Program-made: the position numbers and the translations under genes
NCBI GenBank assembly: GCA_946186505.1
Contig: CAMHNI010000004.1
Span: 1 to 64,000, forward strand
Source of the DNA: an uncultured Prevotellaceae bacterium
GTDB lineage: Bacteria; Bacteroidota; Bacteroidia; Bacteroidales; Bacteroidaceae
Reading direction: 5' to 3'
DNA: 64,000 nucleotides
Notes under the pieces: generated by a model
What the model was told of the DNA's origin: nothing
The model's input: only the letters and a program-made list of their open reading frames with translations
The model's database searches: none
Part shown: piece by piece, positions 55,301 to 62,545 of the stretch
How positions within the stretch are numbered: position 1 is the first letter of the stretch
How the letters are laid out: the number at the start of each line of letters is the position of its first letter

Positions 55301-55513
55301 TCTGTCATTGACTTATTGAAACAAGAGAAGATTATTGATAGTGCAGCCAATACGAAGAAGTATCTTGATGCTGCTACATCTGACATGGGCATACCCCTTA
55401 GTAACTACTACAAAACACAAGTTAAGGAGAAATATAGTGAAGAGGTGGTTTACAATGATTCGGTATTCTTTATCCCTATTATTAATCGTGTGTTTGAAAT
55501 GACAAAACTGTAA
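52355..55513 (+). CDS. Hsp70/actin-fold ATPase (SrfB-like) with large N-terminal extension
   Basis: 1052 residues. The first 515 have no recognised domain. The actin/Hsp70 ATPase core follows: phosphate-1 YAIDLGTSNTFMS (D522), phosphate-2 VIDIGGGSTDFVYF (D746), and adenosine motif VVFSGNGSKYID (from 876). Size and layout recall SrfB-like proteins, which occur beside tubulin-like and vWA proteins in other bacteria. No DnaK substrate-binding domain is present. With the preceding tubulin-like GTPase it makes a two-cytoskeleton pair. Ends 1 bp before the MotA-like gene. Confidence 0.8.
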   Translation: MPRIDLNIVDRGAQGTSWTADSIALTAESLDEVMEQKTDNSGALNSLPTPFARFFVAKEAFRRLLAENLNSNNEAGFAYSQMVSDILDVYELLFNLTFHMNNSWKRGERLELREWKSQENLAIIKAKMPVFYNSIEEYFNTDIKEDKLFFLVFSENGKEVLLACSSPFTGFVTPPDMDKSMAKIDGVATLVFAGEQYKDLHIRRKSGGEYFRDVKPFSEREAEFKNYMFNTLFGSDDVDGRFKEIKEFVRSYKLDSDIRSDYKQKLAPVKTDQNDDLVINGLRIQELNEIDVNNFFTDTLIRLPYRISKDNFIAVTYQNDFSGRDYDYLLPFKPEVMGLFDDGHLDADIHINRNSVTAILRYNNKEYTKEYALDPFQAGQGRIVDLQGCKISFDLGIFPNILSHKTQENNYFKVLVVGADEDPEAPNFNIDQISLSFFKNGEDGFEHIKEVTAEQNASFGTWPAVVRSRQKTELEESGTKFYELYNTTFDLIEVKVLNFTGLIKPVWRRSQATNETYTYAIDLGTSNTFMSRCKNGPDGQPDLSRKPELFKMEKPMVSFMHEIPNDQQFSLTRRIEDSIFDKAKNRIKTEFLPAIIDGTDYKFPIRTAICGIHDRSKKPKLFDNHNIAFFYEKLMANEDQEVHTDIKWDKNEDLLRIFVRELLLIIKCDILQRNGDLNRTKLVWFSPLSFSGTEKELYQDIWTNEPKEVLFIQKEQIKQYSESEAPYYYYKKMDYIVDSDAVTVIDIGGGSTDFVYFKDNKPVVANSVHFGCDVLWENGFNAFGNARDNGIFKRYADTIRFERKDLEDLNESFKNVDAVKTKDIINFWLGNEQYCGIIKLLRADFKPVFVYHFTSILFYMASMYKDNGLAAPRTVVFSGNGSKYIDSFISTESEVLEKIINTVFGKVFGGTHNIHLKLPEERKESTCYGGLYREPSAPKVRNVVYQGDNTRNYQKVSDITSNFDSLKVALLAKYKDLNTLYKSVIDLLKQEKIIDSAANTKKYLDAATSDMGIPLSNYYKTQVKEKYSEEVVYNDSVFFIPIINRVFEMTKL

Positions 55514-55514
55514 T

Positions 55515-57101
55515 ATGAACACTTTTGTAGGCACCCTTATATTTTCTGCTTTTGTATTCGTCATATTTCTAGGTCTTCAGATGAAGTATTTTTTTGAGAC
55601 CAAGAAATACAGGCGATTGTTTAACGATTTCTTCAAGAAGAATTCGGAATATATGACGTTCCGCAAACAGATTGGGGACGAGGCAATCACTCAGCTAAGC
55701 CGTGTAGGAGTAGAAGGAAGCGACCTTAATGTGCTCATAGACGAGATTAATCACTATGTGGCAAAAACTAAGGGGACAACCGACTTTTCTGTTATTCAGA
55801 ATAAAGTTGAGCGTAAACTAAATATGCGGTATGACCAGTCTGTAGCTAAACTGGCGTTTCCCACATACCTTGGTCTGATGGGAACATTCCTTGGCGTATT
55901 TTTGGGAATACTTATGTTTATTCTTGGATTTAATGGTGCAGGCGACGTGTCAGACGAATCCATTAAGAATCTCTTGACAGGTGTTCTTGTCTCAATGTCA
56001 ACTAGCTTATTTGGTCTTCTATTTACAACGATTAACAATGCTAAAGCCGGAGAAGCAAGAAAGAATATAGAAGAGGATAAAAACGAGTTTTATGATTTCG
56101 TTCAAACGGAACTGATGCCATCACTCGATGTCTCAATGGTACTTGCAATTACCAAACTGCATGAAACTGTTGACCGTTTTGAACCTGCTTTTGACAGAGT
56201 GATAAACCGATTCCAAGACACCTTTGACCGTTGTACCAAAGCCTTTGGCGACAGCTTTGAGCAAAATGTTACAGCAGTTGCCAATGCTGTTGATACTATG
56301 GGCAAGAATATGGATAAGATTAACGAGAATATCAGTTTGCAGAAACAACTGCTATCGACTCTGAGAAGTGACGAAATTGTCAAGGGTTTGGACAAATACA
56401 TTGAGGCAGCCAATCACTTCGTTAGTATCACTAAATCTCTTAATAAGTTTGAAGAGGCTCGGAGAATGTTATTGGCAGCGACACAGGAAGCTATAAATAT
56501 CCAAAATGCATATTCAGAATCTCTTAAAGTTCCAAGAGAGGTGGCTGTCAGAATCAACCAAATTCTTGACAGAATCAAGAATTTCGAGGAGAGTGTCCAG
56601 CGTCTTGGTCCTCAACTTGATAGACGAGAGATTCTTGGCAACGATGTAGTTAATGCAATCCATGACCAGATAAAGGGCATTTCTAAGAAGGGAAAGATTG
56701 CTGATAAGTATCTTGAAATGGCAGATGGTAAACTCGAAGACTTATTTACAGCACAGACGGCTGTCATTGAGAGTATGAACAAACGATACAAAGAAGCTTT
56801 GGAAGGCCACATTGATGGATTTGAAGCAATGATTAAACGCCAGACCGAAGAACTCGAAACAAGGCACAAGGAGTTTATGAAGGCAATGGAGGAAAAGCTT
56901 AATATTGGAGAAATACAAAAAGACTTTGCATCGCTTAGGAAATTGAATGATATTGCTACAGAATTGTCTAAGTTGACTGAAGACCCAGTAAAAGCTGATG
57001 AACTGAATGAAATCCTCCAGAAGATCCAGGATGAAATTGGTAAAATTGAAGTAAATGAAAACCGTGGTGGTGGCGGGTTGTTTGGATTCGGTAGAAGATG
57101 A
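55515..57101 (+). CDS. MotA/ZorA-like proton-channel subunit with long coiled-coil tail
   Basis: 528 residues. The first helix is LIFSAFVFVIFLGLQM; two central helices, LAFPTYLGLMGTFLGVFLGI (from 113) and LLTGVLVSMSTSLFGLLFTT (about 150-172), carry the Pro/Gly/Thr pattern of MotA/TolQ/ExbB channels. From about residue 185 to 510 it is charged heptad-like coiled coil, and it ends in GGGGLFGFGRR. The long cytosolic tail is the feature that sets ZorA of Zorya defence apart from MotA and ExbB. Paired with the MotB-like gene 6 bp downstream. Confidence 0.85.
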   Translation: MNTFVGTLIFSAFVFVIFLGLQMKYFFETKKYRRLFNDFFKKNSEYMTFRKQIGDEAITQLSRVGVEGSDLNVLIDEINHYVAKTKGTTDFSVIQNKVERKLNMRYDQSVAKLAFPTYLGLMGTFLGVFLGILMFILGFNGAGDVSDESIKNLLTGVLVSMSTSLFGLLFTTINNAKAGEARKNIEEDKNEFYDFVQTELMPSLDVSMVLAITKLHETVDRFEPAFDRVINRFQDTFDRCTKAFGDSFEQNVTAVANAVDTMGKNMDKINENISLQKQLLSTLRSDEIVKGLDKYIEAANHFVSITKSLNKFEEARRMLLAATQEAINIQNAYSESLKVPREVAVRINQILDRIKNFEESVQRLGPQLDRREILGNDVVNAIHDQIKGISKKGKIADKYLEMADGKLEDLFTAQTAVIESMNKRYKEALEGHIDGFEAMIKRQTEELETRHKEFMKAMEEKLNIGEIQKDFASLRKLNDIATELSKLTEDPVKADELNEILQKIQDEIGKIEVNENRGGGGLFGFGRR

Positions 57102-57107
57102 TTGAAT

Positions 57108-57881
57108 ATGGACGGGAAAAACAATAGTTCTTTTTGGCCTAGCTATGTGGATATTATGACAACGTTGTTTGCCATAACACTTATTTTATTTGCAGTCTCA
57201 TTCAGCCGTTTTAAAATCAAGGAAAAGCAGCTACAAAGCCTTGTTGATGAATATGAGAATATCATCACGGTCTACTCAACAGTTGGTTCAATAGACTCTA
57301 CTCGTTATTTTGGTTACAACGAGCAATACCTTAAACACCTTTTTACTGTTGATGTCGAATACCAGCTGAAAGAGTATCATATTGACAAATTAGAGCTTGA
57401 TGTTAAAGACCCTGTTAGCGCCAATAACAAAAGAGACAGTATTGTGGTAGCTGGAGAGATAATCAAGAACACCATTCTCCAATTAGAGAACTCAGACTCC
57501 ATAAGAAACAACATAAAGTTCTTGGTAGTTATCGAAGGCCAATCTTCAAAGATTCCATTTTTTGAAAGCGATTGGAAGAACAATTATACGCTTTCTTATC
57601 TGAGAGCCCAGTTTCTGAATAATTTCTGGAAAGAACATGGTATAGACCTGTCCGCAATCCCGAAATGTGAACTTATCATATCTGGTAGCGGTGAAGGAGG
57701 GGTTCCCCGTATAGAGCCTAATGAAGATGAGTTGCATAAACTAGCGTCTGACAACAAAGAGTATAGAACACTGTGGGAAGAAGAAGAAAGAAAGAATCAA
57801 CGCTTCTTGATACACATAGTACCAGTTATTGGAAACATCGATGTAACGAAAGAAAAAATTAACAAACTCCAAGGTAAATAG
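57108..57881 (+). CDS. MotB/ZorB-like stator subunit with OmpA-type domain
   Basis: 257 residues from the ATG at 57108 (a TTG at 57102 is possible). The N-terminal SSFWPSYVDIMTTLFAITLI has Trp then Asp (D15) at the start of a single transmembrane helix, the arrangement of the ion-binding Asp in MotB/ZorB. Residues about 110-240 look like an OmpA/MotB peptidoglycan-binding domain: VVIEGQSSKIPFF, then LSYLRAQFLNNFW, SGSGEGGVP and NQRFLIHIVPVI. It should form a 5:2-type channel with the preceding protein. Confidence 0.82.
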   Translation: MDGKNNSSFWPSYVDIMTTLFAITLILFAVSFSRFKIKEKQLQSLVDEYENIITVYSTVGSIDSTRYFGYNEQYLKHLFTVDVEYQLKEYHIDKLELDVKDPVSANNKRDSIVVAGEIIKNTILQLENSDSIRNNIKFLVVIEGQSSKIPFFESDWKNNYTLSYLRAQFLNNFWKEHGIDLSAIPKCELIISGSGEGGVPRIEPNEDELHKLASDNKEYRTLWEEEERKNQRFLIHIVPVIGNIDVTKEKINKLQGK

Positions 57882-57884
57882 GTC

Positions 57885-59282
57885 ATGACGGAGTCTGTAA
57901 TGGATATCAATAATGAATATGAAAAGCTTTTTGGCAGGGCAAAGTCCATTAATCTTTTCGATTCTGACGAAGAGTACGAAAATCTTCGGCAGTATATAAT
58001 CAGTCAGCCAAATGATTACATAAAGAGCCGTGTCCTTCCTTTTAATGGAATCGAATTGACACCATACAATGAATATATATGGAAAGGGGAAATAGAATCA
58101 GCCACCCATGACGGTAGACATGTATTCTACATAAAACAGAGTAAACCTTTTTGTAAGGCTGCATGCTATTTTGACGCATGCAAAGGCACCATTGTTTTCC
58201 TCCGATATAGCTATATTGTTAATTCAAATTCATATAGCAACGATTTCTCCCTTTTGTCGGGCAGAAAAAAGCTCTTAATTCACAAGAGCTGTCAGGACAA
58301 ACAAGGTAGATACTTAACAGAGAATGTCAGATGTTCTTCACCATTGGTAACAGCATCGTATGTTCTCGGACGTAAGGCAGACTTATCCGAATGGTGTGAC
58401 GAGAAAGGGAAATCTATCGTTACCTATTATCCAGAGTTGGCAAGATTGCAGGCACTAGAAAGAAAGAAGAAAGAGACAGAAAAAGAAGAACAGAACAAAG
58501 GGAGTGTGTTGTTGGGGGTGCTTAATGGTATCGCTAATTACTTGACTAAAAGAGCTGCTAATAGGCACATTTTCTATATTGAAGAAGATGGGGTTTGTAG
58601 TGCTTCCGGCTATTTGGAAGAAGACTCTAAACAATTCTTCATCAAAAAAGGTAGTTTAGTCTCTAAGGAGTCTGACATAATATACGCATCCTCTCAATCA
58701 GGTAAAGCAAGACTGCGGTTTCTTGATAAGGCTTGTGTCTTGAAGACTCATTATTATTGCGTGTCAAAGGACGCTAAATGTCGTTCTGCATCAGCGGCAG
58801 CTTGCTATGTGTTAGGTCGTAAAGCTGATTTTACATCTTGGAAGGATGATAAAGGAAGATCTTTGGAAGAAGTCTATCCGAATCGATTCTTTACCCCACA
58901 AAAAGAATCTTCTCAATTGTCGCTTCCTTTTCCTTTAGATGAACCTCCACTCTTCCATATCGTGAAAACGGATGATGCCAAAAGATACTGTCGAGCTTCA
59001 GGAACTTACGATAGTGTTGGAAAACAATTTCTTATTCTGAAAGATAGTATTTTGTCATTAGATGTGTCATCATCATATCGTTATACTGCAGCAGATTACA
59101 AGCGACAGAAGTTTATCAAGTTGAACTGTGTCAAAAAGTCAAATGGCTTTGTGATGAAACGTGATGCTTTGTGTGACTCCCCAAGTGCAGCGGCGAGTTT
59201 CGTACTTGGCAGGTCTGCTAATGGCTGGTTAGAATGGAAGGATGAATCTAACAGAACACTTAAAGAGGTTTATAACCATTAG
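57885..59282 (+). CDS. Triple-DUF4357 protein
   Basis: 465 residues with three copies of the DUF4357 fold, each ending in a conserved signature: SYVLGRKADLSEWCDEKG (about residue 170), CYVLGRKADFTSWKDDKGRS (about 310), SFVLGRSANGWLEWKDESN (near the C-terminus). The repeats are separated by a Lys/Glu-rich linker and a short hydrophobic stretch (SVLLGVLNGIANYLTK). DUF4357 is otherwise found as an accessory domain on nucleases and methyltransferases, probably for nucleic-acid recognition. It lies between motor and nuclease genes, so it could be the cytosolic DNA-sensing part (inference). Confidence 0.78.
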   Translation: MTESVMDINNEYEKLFGRAKSINLFDSDEEYENLRQYIISQPNDYIKSRVLPFNGIELTPYNEYIWKGEIESATHDGRHVFYIKQSKPFCKAACYFDACKGTIVFLRYSYIVNSNSYSNDFSLLSGRKKLLIHKSCQDKQGRYLTENVRCSSPLVTASYVLGRKADLSEWCDEKGKSIVTYYPELARLQALERKKKETEKEEQNKGSVLLGVLNGIANYLTKRAANRHIFYIEEDGVCSASGYLEEDSKQFFIKKGSLVSKESDIIYASSQSGKARLRFLDKACVLKTHYYCVSKDAKCRSASAAACYVLGRKADFTSWKDDKGRSLEEVYPNRFFTPQKESSQLSLPFPLDEPPLFHIVKTDDAKRYCRASGTYDSVGKQFLILKDSILSLDVSSSYRYTAADYKRQKFIKLNCVKKSNGFVMKRDALCDSPSAAASFVLGRSANGWLEWKDESNRTLKEVYNH

Positions 59283-59287
59283 TCGCC

Positions 59288-60217
59288 ATGAAGAGGTTTA
59301 TAATTGGATTTATCATTACAATTCTATTTCTTGCATTTGCCATTGGTCAATGCAATGACACGACAGAAGAAGACGCTGGCGAGATGGTATCCCTATATTC
59401 CTACACCGAAGAGAAAGATAAAGGGGAGAAGTATGTTGTTGCACTCACACAAGAGACAGAAGAAAAGGGTGAGAAAGATATTATGTCTGAGAAAGAAGTT
59501 GCAACAGAAAGAGACGATGTTGATGTTGACGGAATTGATGTCAAAGGAATCGTTCTCTTACCATCAAACGTTCCCAGCTTGTTTTTATCTCGCACTGCAT
59601 ATTGCTTATCATACAATAAAGAAACACGCTGTCCAAATTGGGTTGCTTGGAATTTGACAGCTGACCATGTAGATGGAGAATGGGGCAGGTCAAACGACTA
59701 TCGGGAGGATTATAAAGTACCTGCGCCAAGGGCAACCAATGAAGATTATAGGGGGAGTTCGTGGTCAAGAGGACACATGTGCCCCGCAGGTGACTGCAAA
59801 TGGGATGCGAATGCAATGAGCGAGACCTTCTTGTTGTCAAACATGTGTCCTCAAGATAGAAACCTCAATAGTGGTTTATGGAATAGAATTGAGATGGACT
59901 GTCGCAAATGGGCACAAAGGTATGGTAGCGTATATATCGTATGCGGCCCATTGTTATACAACAAAGAACATGAAACTATTGGCATGAACAAGGTTGTCGT
60001 TCCAGAGGCTTTTTTCAAGGTGGTACTATGCTTACAGGGACAATCAAAAGCAATTGGTTTCATTGTCAAGAATAATGCAGGAACAAAAAAGAAAGACCAA
60101 TACGTAAATACAATTGATGAAGTAGAACGTCTAACTGGCTATGATTTCTTTTCTTCGCTGCCTGACAGTATTGAGGAGAAAGTTGAGGCTTATTCAAGTT
60201 TAGATGATTGGAGGTAA
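59288..60217 (+). CDS. Membrane-anchored or exported DNA/RNA non-specific endonuclease (NUC1 family)
   Basis: 309 residues. N-terminal IIGFIITILFLAFAIG is a signal anchor or signal peptide followed by an acidic linker of about 60 residues. The ββα-metal nuclease core is clear: WSRGHMCPAGDCKW with catalytic His163 (family DRGH with Ser for Asp), LSNMCPQDRNLNSGLWNRIE with the metal-binding Asn, and VYIVCGPLL. The active site would be outside the cytoplasm unless the anchor is inverted. It follows the DUF4357 gene by 5 bp and is the likeliest effector of the island. Confidence 0.85.
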   Translation: MKRFIIGFIITILFLAFAIGQCNDTTEEDAGEMVSLYSYTEEKDKGEKYVVALTQETEEKGEKDIMSEKEVATERDDVDVDGIDVKGIVLLPSNVPSLFLSRTAYCLSYNKETRCPNWVAWNLTADHVDGEWGRSNDYREDYKVPAPRATNEDYRGSSWSRGHMCPAGDCKWDANAMSETFLLSNMCPQDRNLNSGLWNRIEMDCRKWAQRYGSVYIVCGPLLYNKEHETIGMNKVVVPEAFFKVVLCLQGQSKAIGFIVKNNAGTKKKDQYVNTIDEVERLTGYDFFSSLPDSIEEKVEAYSSLDDWR

Positions 60218-60223
60218 TGATTT

Positions 60224-60544
60224 ATGAAGTTGGATAAGAATCATTTAACGAGTGGAATTGTTGGGGTAATCATGGGAGCAAGCTCAGTCATGGGAATCAA
60301 TGCCTTGTCTGACAATAAAAACGTGATTTCGTATTTCTATGATACTATGCCGCATAGGGGCAACGCATCGATGTACGACAGAGTAGAGTCTGATGCAGAC
60401 GGCGATGTGTTCATAACGACAAAGGGAAGGAAATATCACAGAAGAGGCTGTTACATTCTTAGGCAGTCGGATGAAGTGAAGCAGGCAACACATTCAGACG
60501 TTATTGGCGTTGGCTATGAGCCGTGTAAAAAATGCAAACCGTGA
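60224..60544 (+). CDS. Membrane-anchored Ada-like zinc-ribbon protein
   Basis: 106 residues. A hydrophobic segment (SGIVGVIMGASSVMGINAL) near the start, then a C-terminal metal-binding motif: FITTKGRKYHRRGCYIL ... GVGYEPCKKCKP, the pattern of the Ada-type Cys zinc-binding domain found beside secreted nucleases. It follows the nuclease by 6 bp, so it may assist the nuclease in binding DNA (inference). Confidence 0.72.
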   Translation: MKLDKNHLTSGIVGVIMGASSVMGINALSDNKNVISYFYDTMPHRGNASMYDRVESDADGDVFITTKGRKYHRRGCYILRQSDEVKQATHSDVIGVGYEPCKKCKP

Positions 60545-60567
60545 TTTGCTTATTTTGATATTTGCTG

Positions 60568-61977
60568 ATGAAACAGGTCTATCTCATTCTTGCAGTCTTG
60601 ATGCTGCTTTGCCTTATGCCGATGCCGTATGGCTATTTCCAGCTGGTACGGTTTGTGGCGATGGTGGTGTTTGGCTTGATGGCATACCAATACTACATGA
60701 GTCAGAAAGCTATAGCATCGGTAGTATTCGGAGTTCTGGCAGTGCTGTTCCAACCCATCTACAAGATTGCGTTGGGACGGGCGATGTGGAATGTTGTTGA
60801 CGTGTTGGTCGCAGTGTTGCTGATAGGGTTGTTCGTGTTAGAGAAGCGACTTGAGAAGAAAACGACAGTTGGCTATCAACAGCTGCCGCCACATGATCAG
60901 GTAAAACTTGAAAACAACGAGATAGAGTTTAAACTGGCAGGCAAACTATCGCCCAAGGAATTGGTATATGTTGCCAGCGAAGAGGATAAAGCTCTGACAG
61001 AATTGTTTGAGAAACGACCAGAGGTGCTGGAGGGCTGGGGACAGATGATAGGATTCCACATTGTCTATCTGCCGCTACTGATGAAGAGACTGAAGGATAA
61101 GCGAGTGTTGCAATACAGGGCACCTCATCTAAGCGACGCTGATTTGGATGATGTCGCGGTGGGGAATGACTTCATGCTTCAGTATCTGGAGAACCCTGCG
61201 GACAGAAAGAAGATAAAACAGGGATTCATCCGTACTGAGGACATTCATCGAGGAAGTGACGGTAAGGATAGGGCGACGAATCGATTCTATCCGTTGTCAT
61301 CGACGAGTGGTGAGCCATTGGCAGACCAACTGCACAGGATAGGCAAACAAATATCAGTCGAAAAAGCAAGATACGACAGGTATTTGGAAAGCAAAAACCA
61401 AAGTTATGAAGAATGGGGCGATGCCAATGATAATGAGCCACCTTCTGAATTGGGCTTTGGTTCGCAGAGTGATGAGGAGTCAACGGATGATCTGATGGAG
61501 GAGGTACGGGAGCGGATTGCGAAGTTGCGCCAACGGGGTATTGCAGAGTATCTGCTGGAGCAGTTGATTCACCCGGACAGTCGTCTGAGCCGGATGGTGA
61601 TTACCAAGGACTGGCGTATCGTTCTGCCCGACTACAACGAAATGGAAATCAAGATGGAACCTCTTGTAAAAGCCGTATATCTTTTGTTCTTGCATCATCC
61701 TGAAGGGATTATGTTTAAGCATCTTCCAGACTGTCGCGAGGAACTCACAGCGATATACCTCAAATTGAAACCTTCAGGTTTGAATGATAAGGCCTTGCAA
61801 AGTATTGAGGATGTGACGAACCCACTCCTGAACTCCATCAACGAGAAATGTGCGAGGATACGTGGGGCTTTTGTAGGGAAATTTGATAATCATATGGCTA
61901 AACATTATTATATAGATGGTAGACGTGGCGAGGCCAAGAAAATAGCATTAGACCGTTCGCTCGTTATCTGGGAATAA
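60568..61977 (+). CDS. DUF6804-like membrane protein with large cytosolic domain
   Basis: 469 residues from the ATG at 60568. Four hydrophobic helices in the first 95 residues (VYLILAVLMLLCLMPMPYGY, FVAMVVFGLMAYQYY, IASVVFGVLAVLFQPIYKIA, VVDVLVAVLLIGLFVLE) match the small DUF6804 membrane family. The rest is cytosolic: an Arg/Glu-rich middle and a conserved-looking tail (PLVKAVYLLFLHHPEGIMF, SINEKCARIRGAF, YYIDGRRGEAKKIALDR) shared by other Bacteroidetes island proteins. Last gene of the island; the right flanking palindrome follows 10 bp after the stop. Confidence 0.7.
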   Translation: MKQVYLILAVLMLLCLMPMPYGYFQLVRFVAMVVFGLMAYQYYMSQKAIASVVFGVLAVLFQPIYKIALGRAMWNVVDVLVAVLLIGLFVLEKRLEKKTTVGYQQLPPHDQVKLENNEIEFKLAGKLSPKELVYVASEEDKALTELFEKRPEVLEGWGQMIGFHIVYLPLLMKRLKDKRVLQYRAPHLSDADLDDVAVGNDFMLQYLENPADRKKIKQGFIRTEDIHRGSDGKDRATNRFYPLSSTSGEPLADQLHRIGKQISVEKARYDRYLESKNQSYEEWGDANDNEPPSELGFGSQSDEESTDDLMEEVRERIAKLRQRGIAEYLLEQLIHPDSRLSRMVITKDWRIVLPDYNEMEIKMEPLVKAVYLLFLHHPEGIMFKHLPDCREELTAIYLKLKPSGLNDKALQSIEDVTNPLLNSINEKCARIRGAFVGKFDNHMAKHYYIDGRRGEAKKIALDRSLVIWE

Positions 61978-61987
61978 AATCGTATTT

Positions 61988-62002
61988 CCACAAGCCTTGT
62001 GG
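61988..62002. repeat. CCACAAGCCTTGTGG palindrome, right copy
   Basis: A 15-bp palindrome with a single central C. Counterpart of 48837-48850. Confidence 0.75.
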
Positions 62003-62016
62003 GGCGAAAAAACTTG

Positions 62017-62040
62017 GTGGCAAAGATATATGTGCGTATC
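62017..62040 (+). repeat. Right island-flanking direct repeat
   Basis: GTGGCAAAGATATA then TGTGCGTATC; 22 of 24 identical to 48667-48690. Together they enclose 13.3 kb. Confidence 0.8.
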
Positions 62041-62044
62041 TTTG
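62037..62044 (+). promoter_or_regulatory. -7 element TATCTTTG of the dnaB operon
   Basis: Perfect TAnnTTTG match 24 bp before the ATG at 62069, embedded in the inverted repeat at 62011-62054. Confidence 0.65.
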
Positions 62045-62068
62045 CCACCAAGTTTAATTGTTACTATT

Positions 62069-62545
62069 ATGACAGACTACGAGTACATTTTACAGCAGGC
62101 AAGGAAGTTCCATTATACGAAGTGGGACGATGGAGAGTTGAGGAAGTGCGCGGAAATGCTTAAGGCATTGTCACGGCAAGAGTTGGTATTGCTCTACAAC
62201 AGCAAGTGGATAAGTGGGGAGAAGTTTCTAAAGGAAACCATCTTCCATCTTATGTTTAAGGAAAGAATTGAGGAAAGAGACAGGAAAATCAAGGAGATGA
62301 ATGTAGATGAGCTGATAGAGAATCTCAATGACGAAAATGGTTATGGGAAGTTCATCGTACTTGAAATGAAAGAACGTTATGACTCGTTGTGCGATGAAGA
62401 AAAAGTGAAGATTCTCGATACTTTGTCTGAAACTACCAAAGCAAATATGAGGTGGGCAGAGAGTAAGCGGAAACAGTTGAAGAATGACGAGAGAACAATA
62501 TGTCAGAACAAAGAAATTATAGTAGACGCGATTCACAATCAATAG
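62069..62545 (+). CDS. Small hypothetical protein upstream of dnaB
   Basis: 158 residues from the ATG at 62069; the frame upstream runs through the promoter palindrome and is not used. Helical, charged, no known domain: MTDYEYILQQARKFHYTKWD, LSRQELVLLYNSKWISGEK, then Lys/Glu-rich to the end. Its last 46 bp overlap the start of dnaB, so translation is likely coupled. Confidence 0.65.
   Translation: MTDYEYILQQARKFHYTKWDDGELRKCAEMLKALSRQELVLLYNSKWISGEKFLKETIFHLMFKERIEERDRKIKEMNVDELIENLNDENGYGKFIVLEMKERYDSLCDEEKVKILDTLSETTKANMRWAESKRKQLKNDERTICQNKEIIVDAIHNQ

Larger units (their letters stand above)
62011..62054. repeat. 18-bp perfect inverted repeat around the promoter
   Basis: AACTTGGTGGCAAAGATA and its exact reverse complement, 8 bp apart. 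The right arm contains the -7 element TATCTTTG of the next gene, and the left arm contains the same element facing left. It could be an operator or a two-way promoter. Confidence 0.85.

Noticed and set aside
55515..57881. Flagellar MotAB or TonB-ExbBD identity for the motor pair
   Set aside because: The tail is far too long for MotA or ExbB, there are no flagellar or TonB genes nearby, and the partner has an OmpA-like rather than ExbD-type periplasmic part.
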